Below are positions 1-8,735 of a DNA stretch of 64,000 nt, in pieces. Within the stretch, counting starts at the first letter, position 1. Every line of letters starts with the position of its first letter. A model generated the notes under the pieces. It worked only from the letters and a program-made list of their open reading frames with translations. It ran no database searches and was not told where the DNA came from. Origin of the DNA: Mycobacterium paraense (GTDB lineage: Bacteria; Actinomycetota; Actinomycetes; Mycobacteriales; Mycobacteriaceae); assembly GCF_002101815.1 (NCBI RefSeq), contig NZ_LQPM01000030.1, forward strand, positions 186,001-250,000, written 5' to 3'. Made by a program: the position numbers and the translations under genes.

Positions 1-845
1 CGTATCTGATTTCGGCGTCCAAGTACGGCAAGGTCGCCGCCGTCGCCCGGAGGCTGTTGCCCCGCAAGGCCGCCCATTTGGTGATCCGGATGTACAGCGC
101 GCTGACCGAGGCGGTGTTCTTCTTGTTGTCCCGCAAGGCGCCGGGTTTGGTGAAGCGGCTCCTGCGCCAGGTCGCGATCAAGAACCTCCCCGCCGGCTAC
201 GACGTCGACCTCCACTTCAAGCCGCGGTACAACCCGTGGGACCAGCGGATGTGCCTGATCCCCGACGCCGACCTCTATAACGCCGTCAGCGGCGGCCGCG
301 CCGAGGTGGTCACCGACCACATCGAGGGCTTCGACGCCAGCGGCATCGCGCTCGAATCCGGCAAGCACCTCGACGCCGACATCATCGTCACCGCGACCGG
401 CCTGCAGCTGCAGGCGCTGGGCGGGGCCACGATCAGCATGGACGGCGTCGCGATCGATCACCGCGACCGCTTCGTCTACAAGGCCCACATGCTCGAGGAC
501 GTGCCCAACCTGTTCTGGTGCGTGGGTTACACGAACGCGTCGTGGACGCTGCGGGCCGACATCACCGCGCGGGCGACGGCAAAGCTGCTGGCGCACATGG
601 CCGCCCACGGCTACACGCACGCCTATCCGCACCTGGGCGACGAGCCGATGGACGTCAAGCCGTCCTGGGACATTCAGGCCAACTACGTCAAGCGGTCGGT
701 GCACGCGCTGCCCAAGTCGGGCACCAGGCGGCCGTGGAATGTGCGCCAGAACTACCTCGCCGACGCCATCGATTACCGGTTCGACCGGATCGAGGAGGCG
801 ATGGTGTTCGGCCGGGCCGCCGACCGCGCACAGCTGGCGGGTTAG
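1..845 (+). CDS. Flavin-containing monooxygenase, C-terminal part (Rv0565c-like)
   Basis: The reading frame is open from base 3 and runs to TAG at 843-845, so the 5' part with the Rossmann dinucleotide motifs lies outside the window. What remains has the late part of class B flavin monooxygenases: RYNPWDQRM followed by the NADP-side motif IIVTATGLQLQALGG and VGYTNASWTLRAD. The family oxygenates organic substrates, often ketones or thioamide/sulfide compounds, using FAD and NADPH. It resembles M. tuberculosis Rv0565c by memory. A TTG at 57 is only an internal codon. Its stop overlaps the stop of the convergent protease gene by four bases. Substrate unknown. Confidence 0.85.
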   Translation, partial: YLISASKYGKVAAVARRLLPRKAAHLVIRMYSALTEAVFFLLSRKAPGLVKRLLRQVAIKNLPAGYDVDLHFKPRYNPWDQRMCLIPDADLYNAVSGGRAEVVTDHIEGFDASGIALESGKHLDADIIVTATGLQLQALGGATISMDGVAIDHRDRFVYKAHMLEDVPNLFWCVGYTNASWTLRADITARATAKLLAHMAAHGYTHAYPHLGDEPMDVKPSWDIQANYVKRSVHALPKSGTRRPWNVRQNYLADAIDYRFDRIEEAMVFGRAADRAQLAG

Positions 846-2317
846 CGGTTGGCTCCCTGAGCGGATTCGTCCCCGAGTACCTCTTTGCCGCAGTTCGGGC
901 AGAACCTTTCGGCGGGGTGGTGTTCGGCTCCGCAACCCGAACAGAAATGAGGTTCCGCCGGCTCGTGTGGCGGCGCGACGCCGATGAGCCCTGCGGCGCC
1001 GACTTTGATGCCCGCCCGCGCGGAAACCCGTTTCCCGGCACCGGGACGCCTCCCCGAAACCAGCCGCAACCCAGGCGCTTTCGCCGGGGTGTCGAGGCGC
1101 CAACGGCTTCGCACCGCCAGGAACGTCACACCGGCGGCCACCGCAAGCGCCAGGGCGACGCCACCGGCGATGTACCACACCAGGTTTGAACCGCTGAGCA
1201 CCGAGAAATCGCCGCGCTGCTGGCGAAGGTTGGCCGCGCTCGTCCTGAGGTCGGCCAGCCCGGGAAAGTCGGGTGACATCGACAGGGTCTGGTCGAAATC
1301 GCCGATCGCCTCGGTGTATTGGCCGGCGTAGTAATGCGTGAGCCCCTTGCGGTAATACGCGTCGGCCGGTCCCAGCGTCGCCTTGACACCCCTGCTCGCC
1401 AGGATCGCGGCCAGGCCGTCGGCGGGCGCGACGAAGTTGAACGGTTGCGATTCGCCGAGGGGCGCGAAGCTGTTCACCCCGATCACCTTGCCGTTGAGCG
1501 CGACGGTCGGACCGCCGCTCATACCCTCGGACACCGCGGCGTCGATCTCATACTCCGCGGCGGATCCCATCGTCGACTTCTTGCTGACCTTGCCGCTCTT
1601 GTTGGTCGGATCCAGCGATGGGCCGGTGACGTTCTCGGTGCTTTGCGAGAAACCCACCGCCAGAACCGCGGTGCCGATGCTGACGTCGGCGTCGGCGGCC
1701 AGCTCCGACGACGGCAGGTTGTGCTTGTCCACCTTGAGCAGCGCGACGTCGCCCTTGAAGAGCGGCCGGAAATCCACGACGTTGGCCGCGGCCTTACCCG
1801 CGACCCTGGCGCCGGTGCCGTACGTCAGCGCGAGGCTGACTTCGGGGCCCCGGTCGGGGGTGTCGCCCTCGACCTTCGCGTTCTTTTGCAGCCACTCCAG
1901 CGCCGCGGCCGGATTCCGCGCTTCGGGGGCGTCGGGGAACTGCGTGATGTATTCCTTGGCCGCCCGTTTGAGGATCAACAACTTCGCGCTGTCGGGATCG
2001 ACGCAGTGACCCGCCGTGGCCACCCAGCCGTCGGGGTTGATGACGAACGCGGTGCACGCCCAGGCCGCGATGAACGGCATCGTCGTGCCCGGCCCGAACT
2101 GGGACAGGATCTGGCCGTCGGGCAGCCGCACCGCGCCGTAACTCTGGCCGGCCAGATACATGACGGCCGGCCGTATCATCGCCGCCGCCTTCTCCTCCGG
2201 GTTGGCCTGCGGGCGACCGCCGTCGGCGGCCGCAACGCCCGGAAAGCCGACCGAAACCGCGATGGCGGCCGCGGCCAGCGACGCGAACACGCGGCCCCGT
2301 CGAGCGTGTCCGGGCAT
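842..2317 (-). CDS. Membrane-anchored trypsin-like serine protease with TPR and zinc ribbon
   Basis: The 491-residue protein starts with a cleavable-looking signal (hydrophobic 10-31, AAADG). A chymotrypsin/HtrA-like protease domain follows: His104 in TAGHC, Asp190 in GDVALLKV and Ser267 in GMSGGP form a complete triad. A single TPR-like helix pair spans about 317-350 (AYYRKGLTHYYAGQYTEAI). A transmembrane helix lies at about 380-402. The tail ends in a four-Cys zinc ribbon (CSGC at 459-462, CPNC at 473-476). This predicts a protease and TPR outside the membrane and a zinc ribbon inside. The start has a good Shine-Dalgarno (GAGGGAGG, 4 bases upstream). No counterpart sits here in H37Rv as I recall it. 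Role unknown; regulated proteolysis across the membrane is inference. Confidence 0.85.
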   Translation of the reverse strand: MPGHARRGRVFASLAAAAIAVSVGFPGVAAADGGRPQANPEEKAAAMIRPAVMYLAGQSYGAVRLPDGQILSQFGPGTTMPFIAAWACTAFVINPDGWVATAGHCVDPDSAKLLILKRAAKEYITQFPDAPEARNPAAALEWLQKNAKVEGDTPDRGPEVSLALTYGTGARVAGKAAANVVDFRPLFKGDVALLKVDKHNLPSSELAADADVSIGTAVLAVGFSQSTENVTGPSLDPTNKSGKVSKKSTMGSAAEYEIDAAVSEGMSGGPTVALNGKVIGVNSFAPLGESQPFNFVAPADGLAAILASRGVKATLGPADAYYRKGLTHYYAGQYTEAIGDFDQTLSMSPDFPGLADLRTSAANLRQQRGDFSVLSGSNLVWYIAGGVALALAVAAGVTFLAVRSRWRLDTPAKAPGLRLVSGRRPGAGKRVSARAGIKVGAAGLIGVAPPHEPAEPHFCSGCGAEHHPAERFCPNCGKEVLGDESAQGANR

Positions 2318-2452
2318 GAAACCTCCCTCGTGGCGGACCTGTCCTTTGACGATCCGACAGATCCGGCCGGCGAGGTAGGGACCGAAGTCACCTGCGCTGA
2401 GGCCCTTGGGTTGGACTGAGGTGAACTGCTTCTAAATCTCGGATGTCGGCAA

Positions 2453-2465
2453 TACGCTGGTCGCC
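2453..2465 (+). promoter_or_regulatory. Putative leaderless promoter of gpsA
   Basis: TACGCT at 2453-2458 fits the mycobacterial -10 pattern TANNNT and lies seven bases before the gpsA ATG, so transcription would start at or next to the A of ATG. No Shine-Dalgarno is visible. No convincing -35 was seen. Confidence 0.45.
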
Positions 2466-3491
2466 ATGGCAGCTGACAAGCGCGAACCCCGAGTCGTTGT
2501 CCTCGGCGGAGGTTCCTGGGGAACCACCGTGGCGTCCATCTGCGCGCGGCGCGGGCCGACGTTGCAGTGGGTGCGCTCGGAAGCCACCGCCAAGGACATC
2601 AACGAGGACCACCGCAACAGCCGCTATCTCGGCAACGACGTCATCCTGAGCGACACCCTGCGCGCCACCACCGACTTCGCGGAGGCGGCCAGTTGCGCCG
2701 ACGTCGTGGTGATGGGCGTGCCCTCGCATGGCTTCCGCGGGGTGCTGACCGAGCTGGCCCGGGAGCTGCGGCCGTGGGTGCCGGTGGTGTCGCTGGTCAA
2801 GGGCCTCGAGCAGGGCACCAACATGCGGATGTCGCAGATCATCGAGGAGGTGCTGCCGGGTCACCCGGCGGGCATCCTGGCCGGCCCGAACATCGCGCGC
2901 GAGGTGGGCGAGGGCTACGCCGCCGCGGCCGTGCTGGCCATGCCCGACCAACACCTGGCGACCCGGCTGTCGGGGTTGTTCCGGACCCGGCGCTTCCGCG
3001 TGTACACCACCGACGACGTCGTCGGCGTCGAGATGGCCGGCGCGCTGAAGAACGTCTACGCCATCTCGGTCGGGATGGGCTACTCGCTGGGCATCGGGGA
3101 AAACACCCGCGCGCTGGTGATCGCGCGCGCCTTGCGGGAGATGACGAAGCTCGGCGTGGCGATGGGCGGTAACCCGGACACCTTCCCCGGGCTGGCCGGC
3201 CTGGGTGACCTGATCGTGACCTGCACCAGCCAGCGCAGCCGCAACCGCCACGTCGGTGAACAACTGGGTGCCGGCAAGCCGATCGACGAGATCATCGCCT
3301 CGATGAACCAGGTCGCCGAGGGCGTCAAGGCCGCCAGCGTGATCATGGAGTTTGCCAATGAATTTGGCCTGAATATGCCCATCGCCCGCGAGGTCGACGC
3401 CGTGATCAATCACGGCTCCACCGTCGAGGAGGCCTACCGCGGCCTGATGGTCGAGGTTCCGGGGCACGAGGTGCACGGCTCGGGGTTCTGA
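2466..3491 (+). CDS. gpsA: NAD(P)-dependent glycerol-3-phosphate dehydrogenase
   Basis: This cytosolic enzyme reduces dihydroxyacetone phosphate to sn-glycerol 3-phosphate, the backbone for phospholipids. The 341-residue length is normal. The Rossmann loop GGGSWG is at 14-19, the substrate region GPNIAREV at 140-147, the catalytic Lys in GALKNV at about residue 195, and GLAGLGDLIVTC in the helical C-terminal domain. The ATG at 2466 is preceded by a leaderless-type -10. It matches Rv0564c (gpdA1/gpsA) in order and sequence by memory. The neighbours (protease upstream, SulP downstream) look like lineage-specific insertions around a conserved gene. Confidence 0.95.
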   Translation: MAADKREPRVVVLGGGSWGTTVASICARRGPTLQWVRSEATAKDINEDHRNSRYLGNDVILSDTLRATTDFAEAASCADVVVMGVPSHGFRGVLTELARELRPWVPVVSLVKGLEQGTNMRMSQIIEEVLPGHPAGILAGPNIAREVGEGYAAAAVLAMPDQHLATRLSGLFRTRRFRVYTTDDVVGVEMAGALKNVYAISVGMGYSLGIGENTRALVIARALREMTKLGVAMGGNPDTFPGLAGLGDLIVTCTSQRSRNRHVGEQLGAGKPIDEIIASMNQVAEGVKAASVIMEFANEFGLNMPIAREVDAVINHGSTVEEAYRGLMVEVPGHEVHGSGF

Positions 3492-3530
3492 GTCAACCAA
3501 ACAACTCGTAACGAAAATATTTGCATTCGA

Positions 3531-3641
3531 TATGGGGCCGGCCCGTTGGGTTGACCTGCGGTTTGACCGCCCCATACCGTCGAACGAGGTAGCCAGGCTG
3601 TTGCCTGCCGGTTGGCGCAGTCGTAATTGATTGTGCGCCAA
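3531..3641. repeat. Two intergenic inverted repeats between gpsA and the SulP gene
   Basis: The 206-base gap between gpsA and the transporter holds two palindromes. TATGGGGC (3531-3538) pairs with GCCCCATA (3569-3576) around a loop containing two TTGACC repeats. TTGGCGCA (3612-3619) pairs with TGCGCCAA (3634-3641) around a 14-base loop. Neither is followed by a T run. They could act as a terminator of gpsA or as regulator sites for the transporter; the sequence does not decide. Confidence 0.5.
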
Positions 3642-3697
3642 TGAGCTACGCCGACGTAGCGAAGTCCCCCGCTCACACTTAACGACGGAAGCGACCG

Positions 3698-5239
3698 ATG
3701 CAACACATCGAACAGCTCGGCGATCAAGCAATTCAGCAGGCCCCCAACGAATCACGGCGGGACCGGATCAGATCGATTGTCCGCCACGACCTGCCGTCTT
3801 CGCTGGTGGTTTTCCTGGTCGCACTCCCACTGTCACTGGGCATCGCGATCGCGTCGAACGCCCCGGTGCTCGCGGGCCTGATCGCCGCCATCGTCGGCGG
3901 GATCATCGCCGGAGCCATCGGCGGATCACCGTTGCAGGTCAGCGGTCCCGCGGCCGGGCTGACGGTCGTCGTCGCCGACCTCATCTCCGACTTCGGTTGG
4001 GGGATAACCTGTTTGATCACCGCCTTGGCGGGCGTGCTGCAAGTTCTGTTGGGGCTGAGCCGTATTGCCCGGGCAGCTCTGGCGATCTCACCGGTCGTCG
4101 TGCACGCCATGCTGGCCGGCATCGGGATCACGATCGCGTTGCAGCAGGCGCACGTGTTGTTGGGCGGGAAATCCAAAAGCTCTGCCTGGCATAACCTCAT
4201 CGGTCTGCCGGGTCAGATCATCGACTCGCATCGGCCCGGCGTGCTGCTGGGCGCGCTGGTGATCGCCATCCTCGTCGCCTGGCGCTGGGTTCCGGCCCGG
4301 TTCCGCTTCATCCCCGGTCCGCTGGTCGCCATCGTGACGGTGACGGTCATCTCGTTGGTCTTCCCGTTCCACGTGCGACGGATCGAAATCGACTCGTCGC
4401 CGCTGAACGCGCTGCGGCTGCCCGATCTCCCGCACGGCAGCTGGGGCGCGGTGGCAATCGGGGTCATCACCATCACCCTCATCGCCAGCGTCGAAAGCCT
4501 GCTGTCGGCGGTGTCGGTCGACAGGATGCACAACGGCCCGCGCACTGATTTCAACCGCGAGTTGATCGGGCAGGGCACCGCAAACATCGTGTCGGGGACC
4601 ATCGGCGGGCTGCCGATCACCGGTGTCATCGTGCGCAGCTCAACCAATGTCAACGCCGGCGCGAAGTCGCGCGCCTCGTCGATCATGCACGGTTTCTGGA
4701 TCCTGTTGTTCACGGTGCCCTTTGCGGAGCTGGTGGAAGAGATCCCGACCGCGGCGCTGGCGGGGCTGCTGATCGTGATCGGCGTTCAGCTGCTGAAGCC
4801 GGCGCACATCGAAACGGCAATGAAGCACGGGGATCTCGCCGTTTACGTCGTGACCGCCGTCAGCGTCGTCTTCCTGAACCTGCTGCATGGCGTGCTGATC
4901 GGGCTGGCCCTGGCCATCGCCTTGACCGGGTGGCGGGTGATCCGCGCCAGGGTCGAAGCCAAGCCGGTCGGGCAGGAATGGCAGGTGCTGATCGAGGGGC
5001 CGGCATGTACCTTCCTCGCCCTGCCCCGGCTGACGCGCGTGCTGGCGTCGGTCCCCGCCGGATCCGTTGTGACGGTTGATCTTTCGGTCAACTACCTCGA
5101 CCACGCCGCGCACCAGGCGATCGACGACTGGCAGCGGCAGTTCGAGGCGAACGGCGGCACGGTCCGGATCCGCGGCATGCTCGAGACGGGGCACCTCGCC
5201 GGTCGGGTGGGCGGTATGGACGATCGACGGGCGGCCTAG
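3698..5239 (+). CDS. SulP family anion transporter with C-terminal STAS domain
   Basis: The 513-residue inner-membrane protein has a hydrophobic core with roughly 10-12 membrane spans and SulP hallmarks: LPSSLVVFLVALPLSLGIAIA near the start, SGPAAGLTVVV, and the GxxPITGVIVRSSTNVNAGAKSR stretch. A short STAS-like domain closes the protein (about 430-500, TVDLSVNYLDHAAHQAI). SulP carriers move sulfate, bicarbonate or dicarboxylates. It resembles the transporter part of mycobacterial SulP-carbonic anhydrase fusions such as Rv3273, but no carbonic anhydrase is attached here. The ATG has a weak purine stretch (GGAAG) upstream. The substrate cannot be read from sequence; bicarbonate or sulfate are the leading options. 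Confidence 0.85.
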   Translation: MQHIEQLGDQAIQQAPNESRRDRIRSIVRHDLPSSLVVFLVALPLSLGIAIASNAPVLAGLIAAIVGGIIAGAIGGSPLQVSGPAAGLTVVVADLISDFGWGITCLITALAGVLQVLLGLSRIARAALAISPVVVHAMLAGIGITIALQQAHVLLGGKSKSSAWHNLIGLPGQIIDSHRPGVLLGALVIAILVAWRWVPARFRFIPGPLVAIVTVTVISLVFPFHVRRIEIDSSPLNALRLPDLPHGSWGAVAIGVITITLIASVESLLSAVSVDRMHNGPRTDFNRELIGQGTANIVSGTIGGLPITGVIVRSSTNVNAGAKSRASSIMHGFWILLFTVPFAELVEEIPTAALAGLLIVIGVQLLKPAHIETAMKHGDLAVYVVTAVSVVFLNLLHGVLIGLALAIALTGWRVIRARVEAKPVGQEWQVLIEGPACTFLALPRLTRVLASVPAGSVVTVDLSVNYLDHAAHQAIDDWQRQFEANGGTVRIRGMLETGHLAGRVGGMDDRRAA

Positions 5240-5257
5240 TCGACGCCGGCCAAGCCG

Positions 5258-5482
5258 TCAGTCGACGTCGATCCTGATGTGCAGCCGCTTGCCGCAGACC
5301 TGCGCCACACGCTCCAGCATGTCGACGCGCGGCACGTCGGCCCCGCTCTCCCAGGCCGCGACCGTTTCCCGGCTGACGCCGAGCGCTTCGGCCAGTTGCT
5401 CCTGATTCATCCCCGCGCCGGCCCGCGTCTCGAAGATCAGATCGGGCAGGTCGAGTGAGAGTCCGGCCTCGTGAATGTCCAT
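5258..5482 (-). CDS. Small XRE-family helix-turn-helix protein
   Basis: A 74-residue protein with a central Cro/C1-type HTH: MNQEQLAEALGVSRETVAAWESG, then PRVDMLERVAQVCG. There is almost nothing beyond the DNA-binding domain. The start may be ATG at 5482 or GTG at 5485; a TACCCT -10-like element lies eight bases before the ATG. It is codirectional with htpX, 23 bases downstream of it, and convergent with the SulP gene. It has no partner toxin beside it, so an antitoxin role is not supported. Target unknown. Confidence 0.75.
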   Translation of the reverse strand: MDIHEAGLSLDLPDLIFETRAGAGMNQEQLAEALGVSRETVAAWESGADVPRVDMLERVAQVCGKRLHIRIDVD

Positions 5483-5505
5483 CACCTTCGAGGGTACGTA
5501 CGGTC

Positions 5506-6360
5506 TCAGCCGCGCGCCATCTCCTCCAGCCGGCGGATGCGGTCCTCGATCGGCGGGTGCGTCGAGAACAGCGACCCGATCCGCTCGCCCGCGCGGAACG
5601 GGTTGGCGATCATCAGGTGCGCCTGGCTGGCCAGCTGCGGCTCCGGCGGCAGTGGCGCCACCTGAACCCCGCCGGAGATCTTGCGCAGCGCCGACGCCAA
5701 GGCCAGCGGGTCGCCGGTCAGCACGGCGCCCGACTCGTCCGCCTGGTACTCGCGGGACCGGGACACGGCCAGCCGGACCACCGTCGCGGCGATCGGCCCC
5801 AACAACGAAACCATCAGCATCGCAAAGGGATTGCCGCCCTCGCGGTTTCCGCCGCCGAAGAACATCGCCATGTAGGACAGCGCGGTGATCACCGACGCCA
5901 TCGCACCGGCGATGCAGGAGATCAGGATGTCGCGGTTGTAGACGTGCGAAAGCTCATGGCCCAGCACGGCGCGCAGCTCGCGCTCGTTGAGGATCCCCAA
6001 AATGCCCGTGGTGCAGCACACCGCGGCATTGCGCGGGTTGCGTCCGGTGGCGAACGCGTTGGGCGCGTTGGTGTCGCTGATGTACAGCCGGGGCATCGGC
6101 TGGTGCGCCGAGGTGGCCAGCTCGCGCACGATCCGGTACATCACCGGCGCCTGCAGCTCGGAAACGGGCTGCGCGTGCATCGCCCGCAGCGCCAGCTTGT
6201 CGCTGTTGAAGTACGTGTAGGCGTTCATGCCGATGGCGAACAGCACCGCCAGCCACATCGCGGTCCTGCCGAACAGCGAGCCGACAAACACGATCAACGC
6301 GGACATACCGACCAACAGGGCGAAGGTCTTCAGCCAGTTGGCATGCGGATGCCAGGTCAT
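5506..6360 (-). CDS. htpX: Membrane zinc metalloprotease HtpX
   Basis: HtpX is an M48 peptidase of the inner membrane that degrades misfolded membrane proteins. Hydrophobic helices lie at about 12-50 and 145-200. The zinc site HELSH is at 135-139, with SREYQADE downstream giving the third ligand. I place the start at ATG 6360 (284 residues) because CCAAGGAGGACGTTG directly upstream is a near-perfect Shine-Dalgarno and mycobacterial HtpX begins MTWHPH; an upstream in-frame start (6393) would add 11 unlikely residues. It follows grcC1 by 79 bases on the same strand, matching the Rv0562-Rv0563 order. Confidence 0.95.
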   Translation of the reverse strand: MTWHPHANWLKTFALLVGMSALIVFVGSLFGRTAMWLAVLFAIGMNAYTYFNSDKLALRAMHAQPVSELQAPVMYRIVRELATSAHQPMPRLYISDTNAPNAFATGRNPRNAAVCCTTGILGILNERELRAVLGHELSHVYNRDILISCIAGAMASVITALSYMAMFFGGGNREGGNPFAMLMVSLLGPIAATVVRLAVSRSREYQADESGAVLTGDPLALASALRKISGGVQVAPLPPEPQLASQAHLMIANPFRAGERIGSLFSTHPPIEDRIRRLEEMARG

Positions 6361-6439
6361 CAACGTCCTCCTTGGAGCATTACTACTGCTCATTGAACGC
6401 CTGAAACGGCGGTGGAGGTTCCGCAGGGTCGGTCAGGCG

Positions 6440-7456
6440 TTAACCGTGCCGGCTCACCGTGTAGTCGATCAGCGTTTCCATCGCGCGCCGGCCCGCGACC
6501 TCGGGCAAAAGGGCCAGCTCCTGGCGCGCCTGGGCCGCATACTGCGCCAGGAAGTCCTTGGCCCGGGCCATCCCGGGTGACGCACGCAACAGCGTCAACG
6601 CCTCGGCCACCGCCTCGTCGTCGGTGACGGGGCCGGACAGCAGCTCGCGCAGCCGCGCCGCCTCCGGCCCGGCCTCCCGCAGCGCGTAGACCATCGGCAG
6701 GGTGTGCACCCCTTCGCGGATATCGGTCCCGGGCAGCTTGCCGGACTCGTGCGAGTCGCTGTCGATGTCGATGATGTCGTCGGAAATCTGGAACGCGGTG
6801 CCCACGATGCCGCCCACGCGGCTCAGCCGCTCCACCTGCTCGCCGTCGGCGCCCGAGAACATCGCGCCGAACCGGCCCGCCGCGGAGATCAGGCACGCCG
6901 TCTTCTCGTACACCACCTTCAGGTAGTGCTCGACCGGATCCGCGCCGTCGGCCACCTCTTTCAGGCCCCGGGTTTCGCGCATCTGCCCGGTCACCAGCTG
7001 CGCGAACGTCTCGGCGATCAGCCGCACCGCCTCCGGCCCGAGCCGCGACACCAGCCGCGACGCCGTCGCGAACAGGTAGTCGCCGGCGAGGATCGCGACG
7101 TTGTTGCCCCAGCGCACGTTGGCGGTGGGCGTGCCGCGGCGGACCTCCGCCTCGTCCATCACGTCGTCGTGATACAGCGTGGCCAGGTGCACCAGCTCGA
7201 TGACGGCGCCGGCGATCGTCACCTCCCCCGCGTCCGGGTTGGGCCCGATCTGCGCGGACAACACGGTGAACAGCGGCCGGAACCGCTTGCCACCGGCCTT
7301 GAATAGGTACGTCAGCGAGTCGGTCATCACCGCGTCGGCGCTGCGCAGCTCGTCGTCCATGAGCTGCTCGATCCGGCCGACGCCGTCGCGCACGGTCGCG
7401 GCGAAGGCGGCATCCCCGAAGTCGATGCCCGCCACCACCGTCGCCGGAGTACTCAC
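6440..7456 (-). CDS. grcC1: Polyprenyl diphosphate synthase GrcC1
   Basis: A trans-isoprenyl diphosphate synthase that condenses isopentenyl diphosphate onto an allylic primer, probably making the side chain for menaquinone. The first and second Asp-rich motifs are DDVMD (97-101) and DDIID (226-230), both complete, with GGKRFRP at 55-61 binding diphosphate. The 338-residue length is normal. The GTG at 7456 gives the N-terminus MSTPATVV; the open frame runs far upstream only because it reads antisense through menJ. It diverges from menJ with 15 bases between, so the two isoprenoid genes share a control region. Product chain length cannot be told from the sequence alone. Confidence 0.92.
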   Translation of the reverse strand: MSTPATVVAGIDFGDAAFAATVRDGVGRIEQLMDDELRSADAVMTDSLTYLFKAGGKRFRPLFTVLSAQIGPNPDAGEVTIAGAVIELVHLATLYHDDVMDEAEVRRGTPTANVRWGNNVAILAGDYLFATASRLVSRLGPEAVRLIAETFAQLVTGQMRETRGLKEVADGADPVEHYLKVVYEKTACLISAAGRFGAMFSGADGEQVERLSRVGGIVGTAFQISDDIIDIDSDSHESGKLPGTDIREGVHTLPMVYALREAGPEAARLRELLSGPVTDDEAVAEALTLLRASPGMARAKDFLAQYAAQARQELALLPEVAGRRAMETLIDYTVSRHG

Positions 7457-7471
7457 GCGACCAACATACTG

Positions 7472-8698
7472 GTGGGCGTGAACGTCGGAGCCGACCTGGT
7501 GGTCGTGGGCGCCGGACCCGCCGGTTCGGCGGCGGCCGCCTGGGCCGCCCGCGCCGGTCGCGACGTCCTGGTCATCGACTCCGCCGGCTTCCCCCGCGAC
7601 AAGCCCTGCGGGGACGGCCTGACCCCGCGCGCCGTCGCCGAGCTCGAACGGCTGGGGCTGGGTGGCTGGCTCGACACGCGCATCCGGCACCGCGGGCTCC
7701 GGATGAGCGGATTCGGCGGCGAGGTCCAGATCGAGTGGCCGGGCCCGTCGTTCCCGTCGACCAGCAGCGCGGTGGCCCGAGTCGAGCTGGACGACCGCGT
7801 CCGCAAGTGCGCGGAGGACGCCGGGGCCCGGATGCTGCTCGGAACCAAAGTGGTTGGCGCGCATCATGACTCGTCGCGACGCGTGGTGTCGCTGACGCTG
7901 GCCGACGGCACCGACGTGCGGTGTGACCGGTTGATCGTCGCCGACGGGGCCCGCTCGTCGCTGGGCCGCAAGCTGGGCCGGCGCTGGCATCAGGAAACGG
8001 TGTACGGCGTGGCCGCGCGCGGTTATCTGGCCACCCCCCGGGCCGACGACCCCTGGTTGACCTCGCACCTGGAGCTGCGCTCCCCCGACGGCGCCGTGCT
8101 GCCGGGTTACGGCTGGATCTTCCCGCTGGGCAACGGCGAGGTGAACATCGGTGTCGGGGCGTTGTCGACGTCGAAGCGGCCGGCGGACCTGGCGCTGCGG
8201 CCGCTGATCTCGTACTACACCGACCTGCGCCGCGAGGAGTGGGGCTTTTCCGGGGGGCCGCGGGCGGTGTGGTCGGCCCTGCTCCCGATGGGCGGCGCGG
8301 TCTCCGGGGTGGCCGGGCCCAACTGGATGCTGATCGGGGACGCCGCGGCCTGCGTCAACCCGCTCAACGGCGAGGGCATCGACTACGGCCTGGAGACGGG
8401 GCGGCTGGCCGTCGAACTGCTGGACGGCCGCGACCTGTCCCACGTGTGGCCATCGGTGTTGCAGGAGCACTACAGCCGCGGATTTTCGGTCGCACGCCGG
8501 CTCGCCTTGCTGCTGACCTTTCAGCGCTTCCTCCCCGCGACGGGCCCCGTCGCGATGCGCTCGACGCGGTTGATGACGATCGCCGTGCGGGTGATGGCCA
8601 ACCTGGTCACCGACGACGACGCCGACTGGGTGGCGCGGGCCTGGCGGGGCGGTGGGCGCCTGTCGCGGCTGATCGATCGCCGAACGCCCTTCAGCTGA
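7472..8698 (+). CDS. menJ: Menaquinone reductase MenJ (geranylgeranyl reductase family)
   Basis: MenJ saturates the beta-isoprene unit of menaquinone, yielding the dihydro form typical of mycobacteria. The 408-residue protein has an N-terminal FAD-binding GAGPAGSAAAAW (13-24), the family motif PRDKPCGDGLTPRAV (about 42-56), and the second FAD motif GDAAACVNPLNGEGIDYG. It closely matches Rv0561c by memory. GTG at 7472 or GTG at 7478 could start it. It diverges from grcC1, which makes polyprenyl chains, so context and function agree. The end of the gene is followed by the promoter of the methyltransferase. Confidence 0.93.
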   Translation: MGVNVGADLVVVGAGPAGSAAAAWAARAGRDVLVIDSAGFPRDKPCGDGLTPRAVAELERLGLGGWLDTRIRHRGLRMSGFGGEVQIEWPGPSFPSTSSAVARVELDDRVRKCAEDAGARMLLGTKVVGAHHDSSRRVVSLTLADGTDVRCDRLIVADGARSSLGRKLGRRWHQETVYGVAARGYLATPRADDPWLTSHLELRSPDGAVLPGYGWIFPLGNGEVNIGVGALSTSKRPADLALRPLISYYTDLRREEWGFSGGPRAVWSALLPMGGAVSGVAGPNWMLIGDAAACVNPLNGEGIDYGLETGRLAVELLDGRDLSHVWPSVLQEHYSRGFSVARRLALLLTFQRFLPATGPVAMRSTRLMTIAVRVMANLVTDDDADWVARAWRGGGRLSRLIDRRTPFS

Positions 8699-8735
8699 GC
8701 CAAGTTTCCAACCGCGGGCGACCCCTTCCGCCTAT

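Noticed and set aside
1319..2419. 366-residue frame antisense to the protease
   Set aside because: Arg/Gly/Val-rich low-complexity product without start signal; shadow of the protease gene.
2388..3755. 455-residue open frame antisense to gpsA
   Set aside because: It mirrors gpsA codons, is His/Arg/Gly-rich and has no domain; high-GC DNA produces such frames.
5258..5482. XRE protein as antitoxin of a toxin-antitoxin pair
   Set aside because: No small toxin-like frame adjoins it; both neighbours are membrane proteins.
7457..8470. N-terminal extension of GrcC1
   Set aside because: The open frame runs antisense through menJ; the real start is GTG 7456 and the extension has no family similarity.
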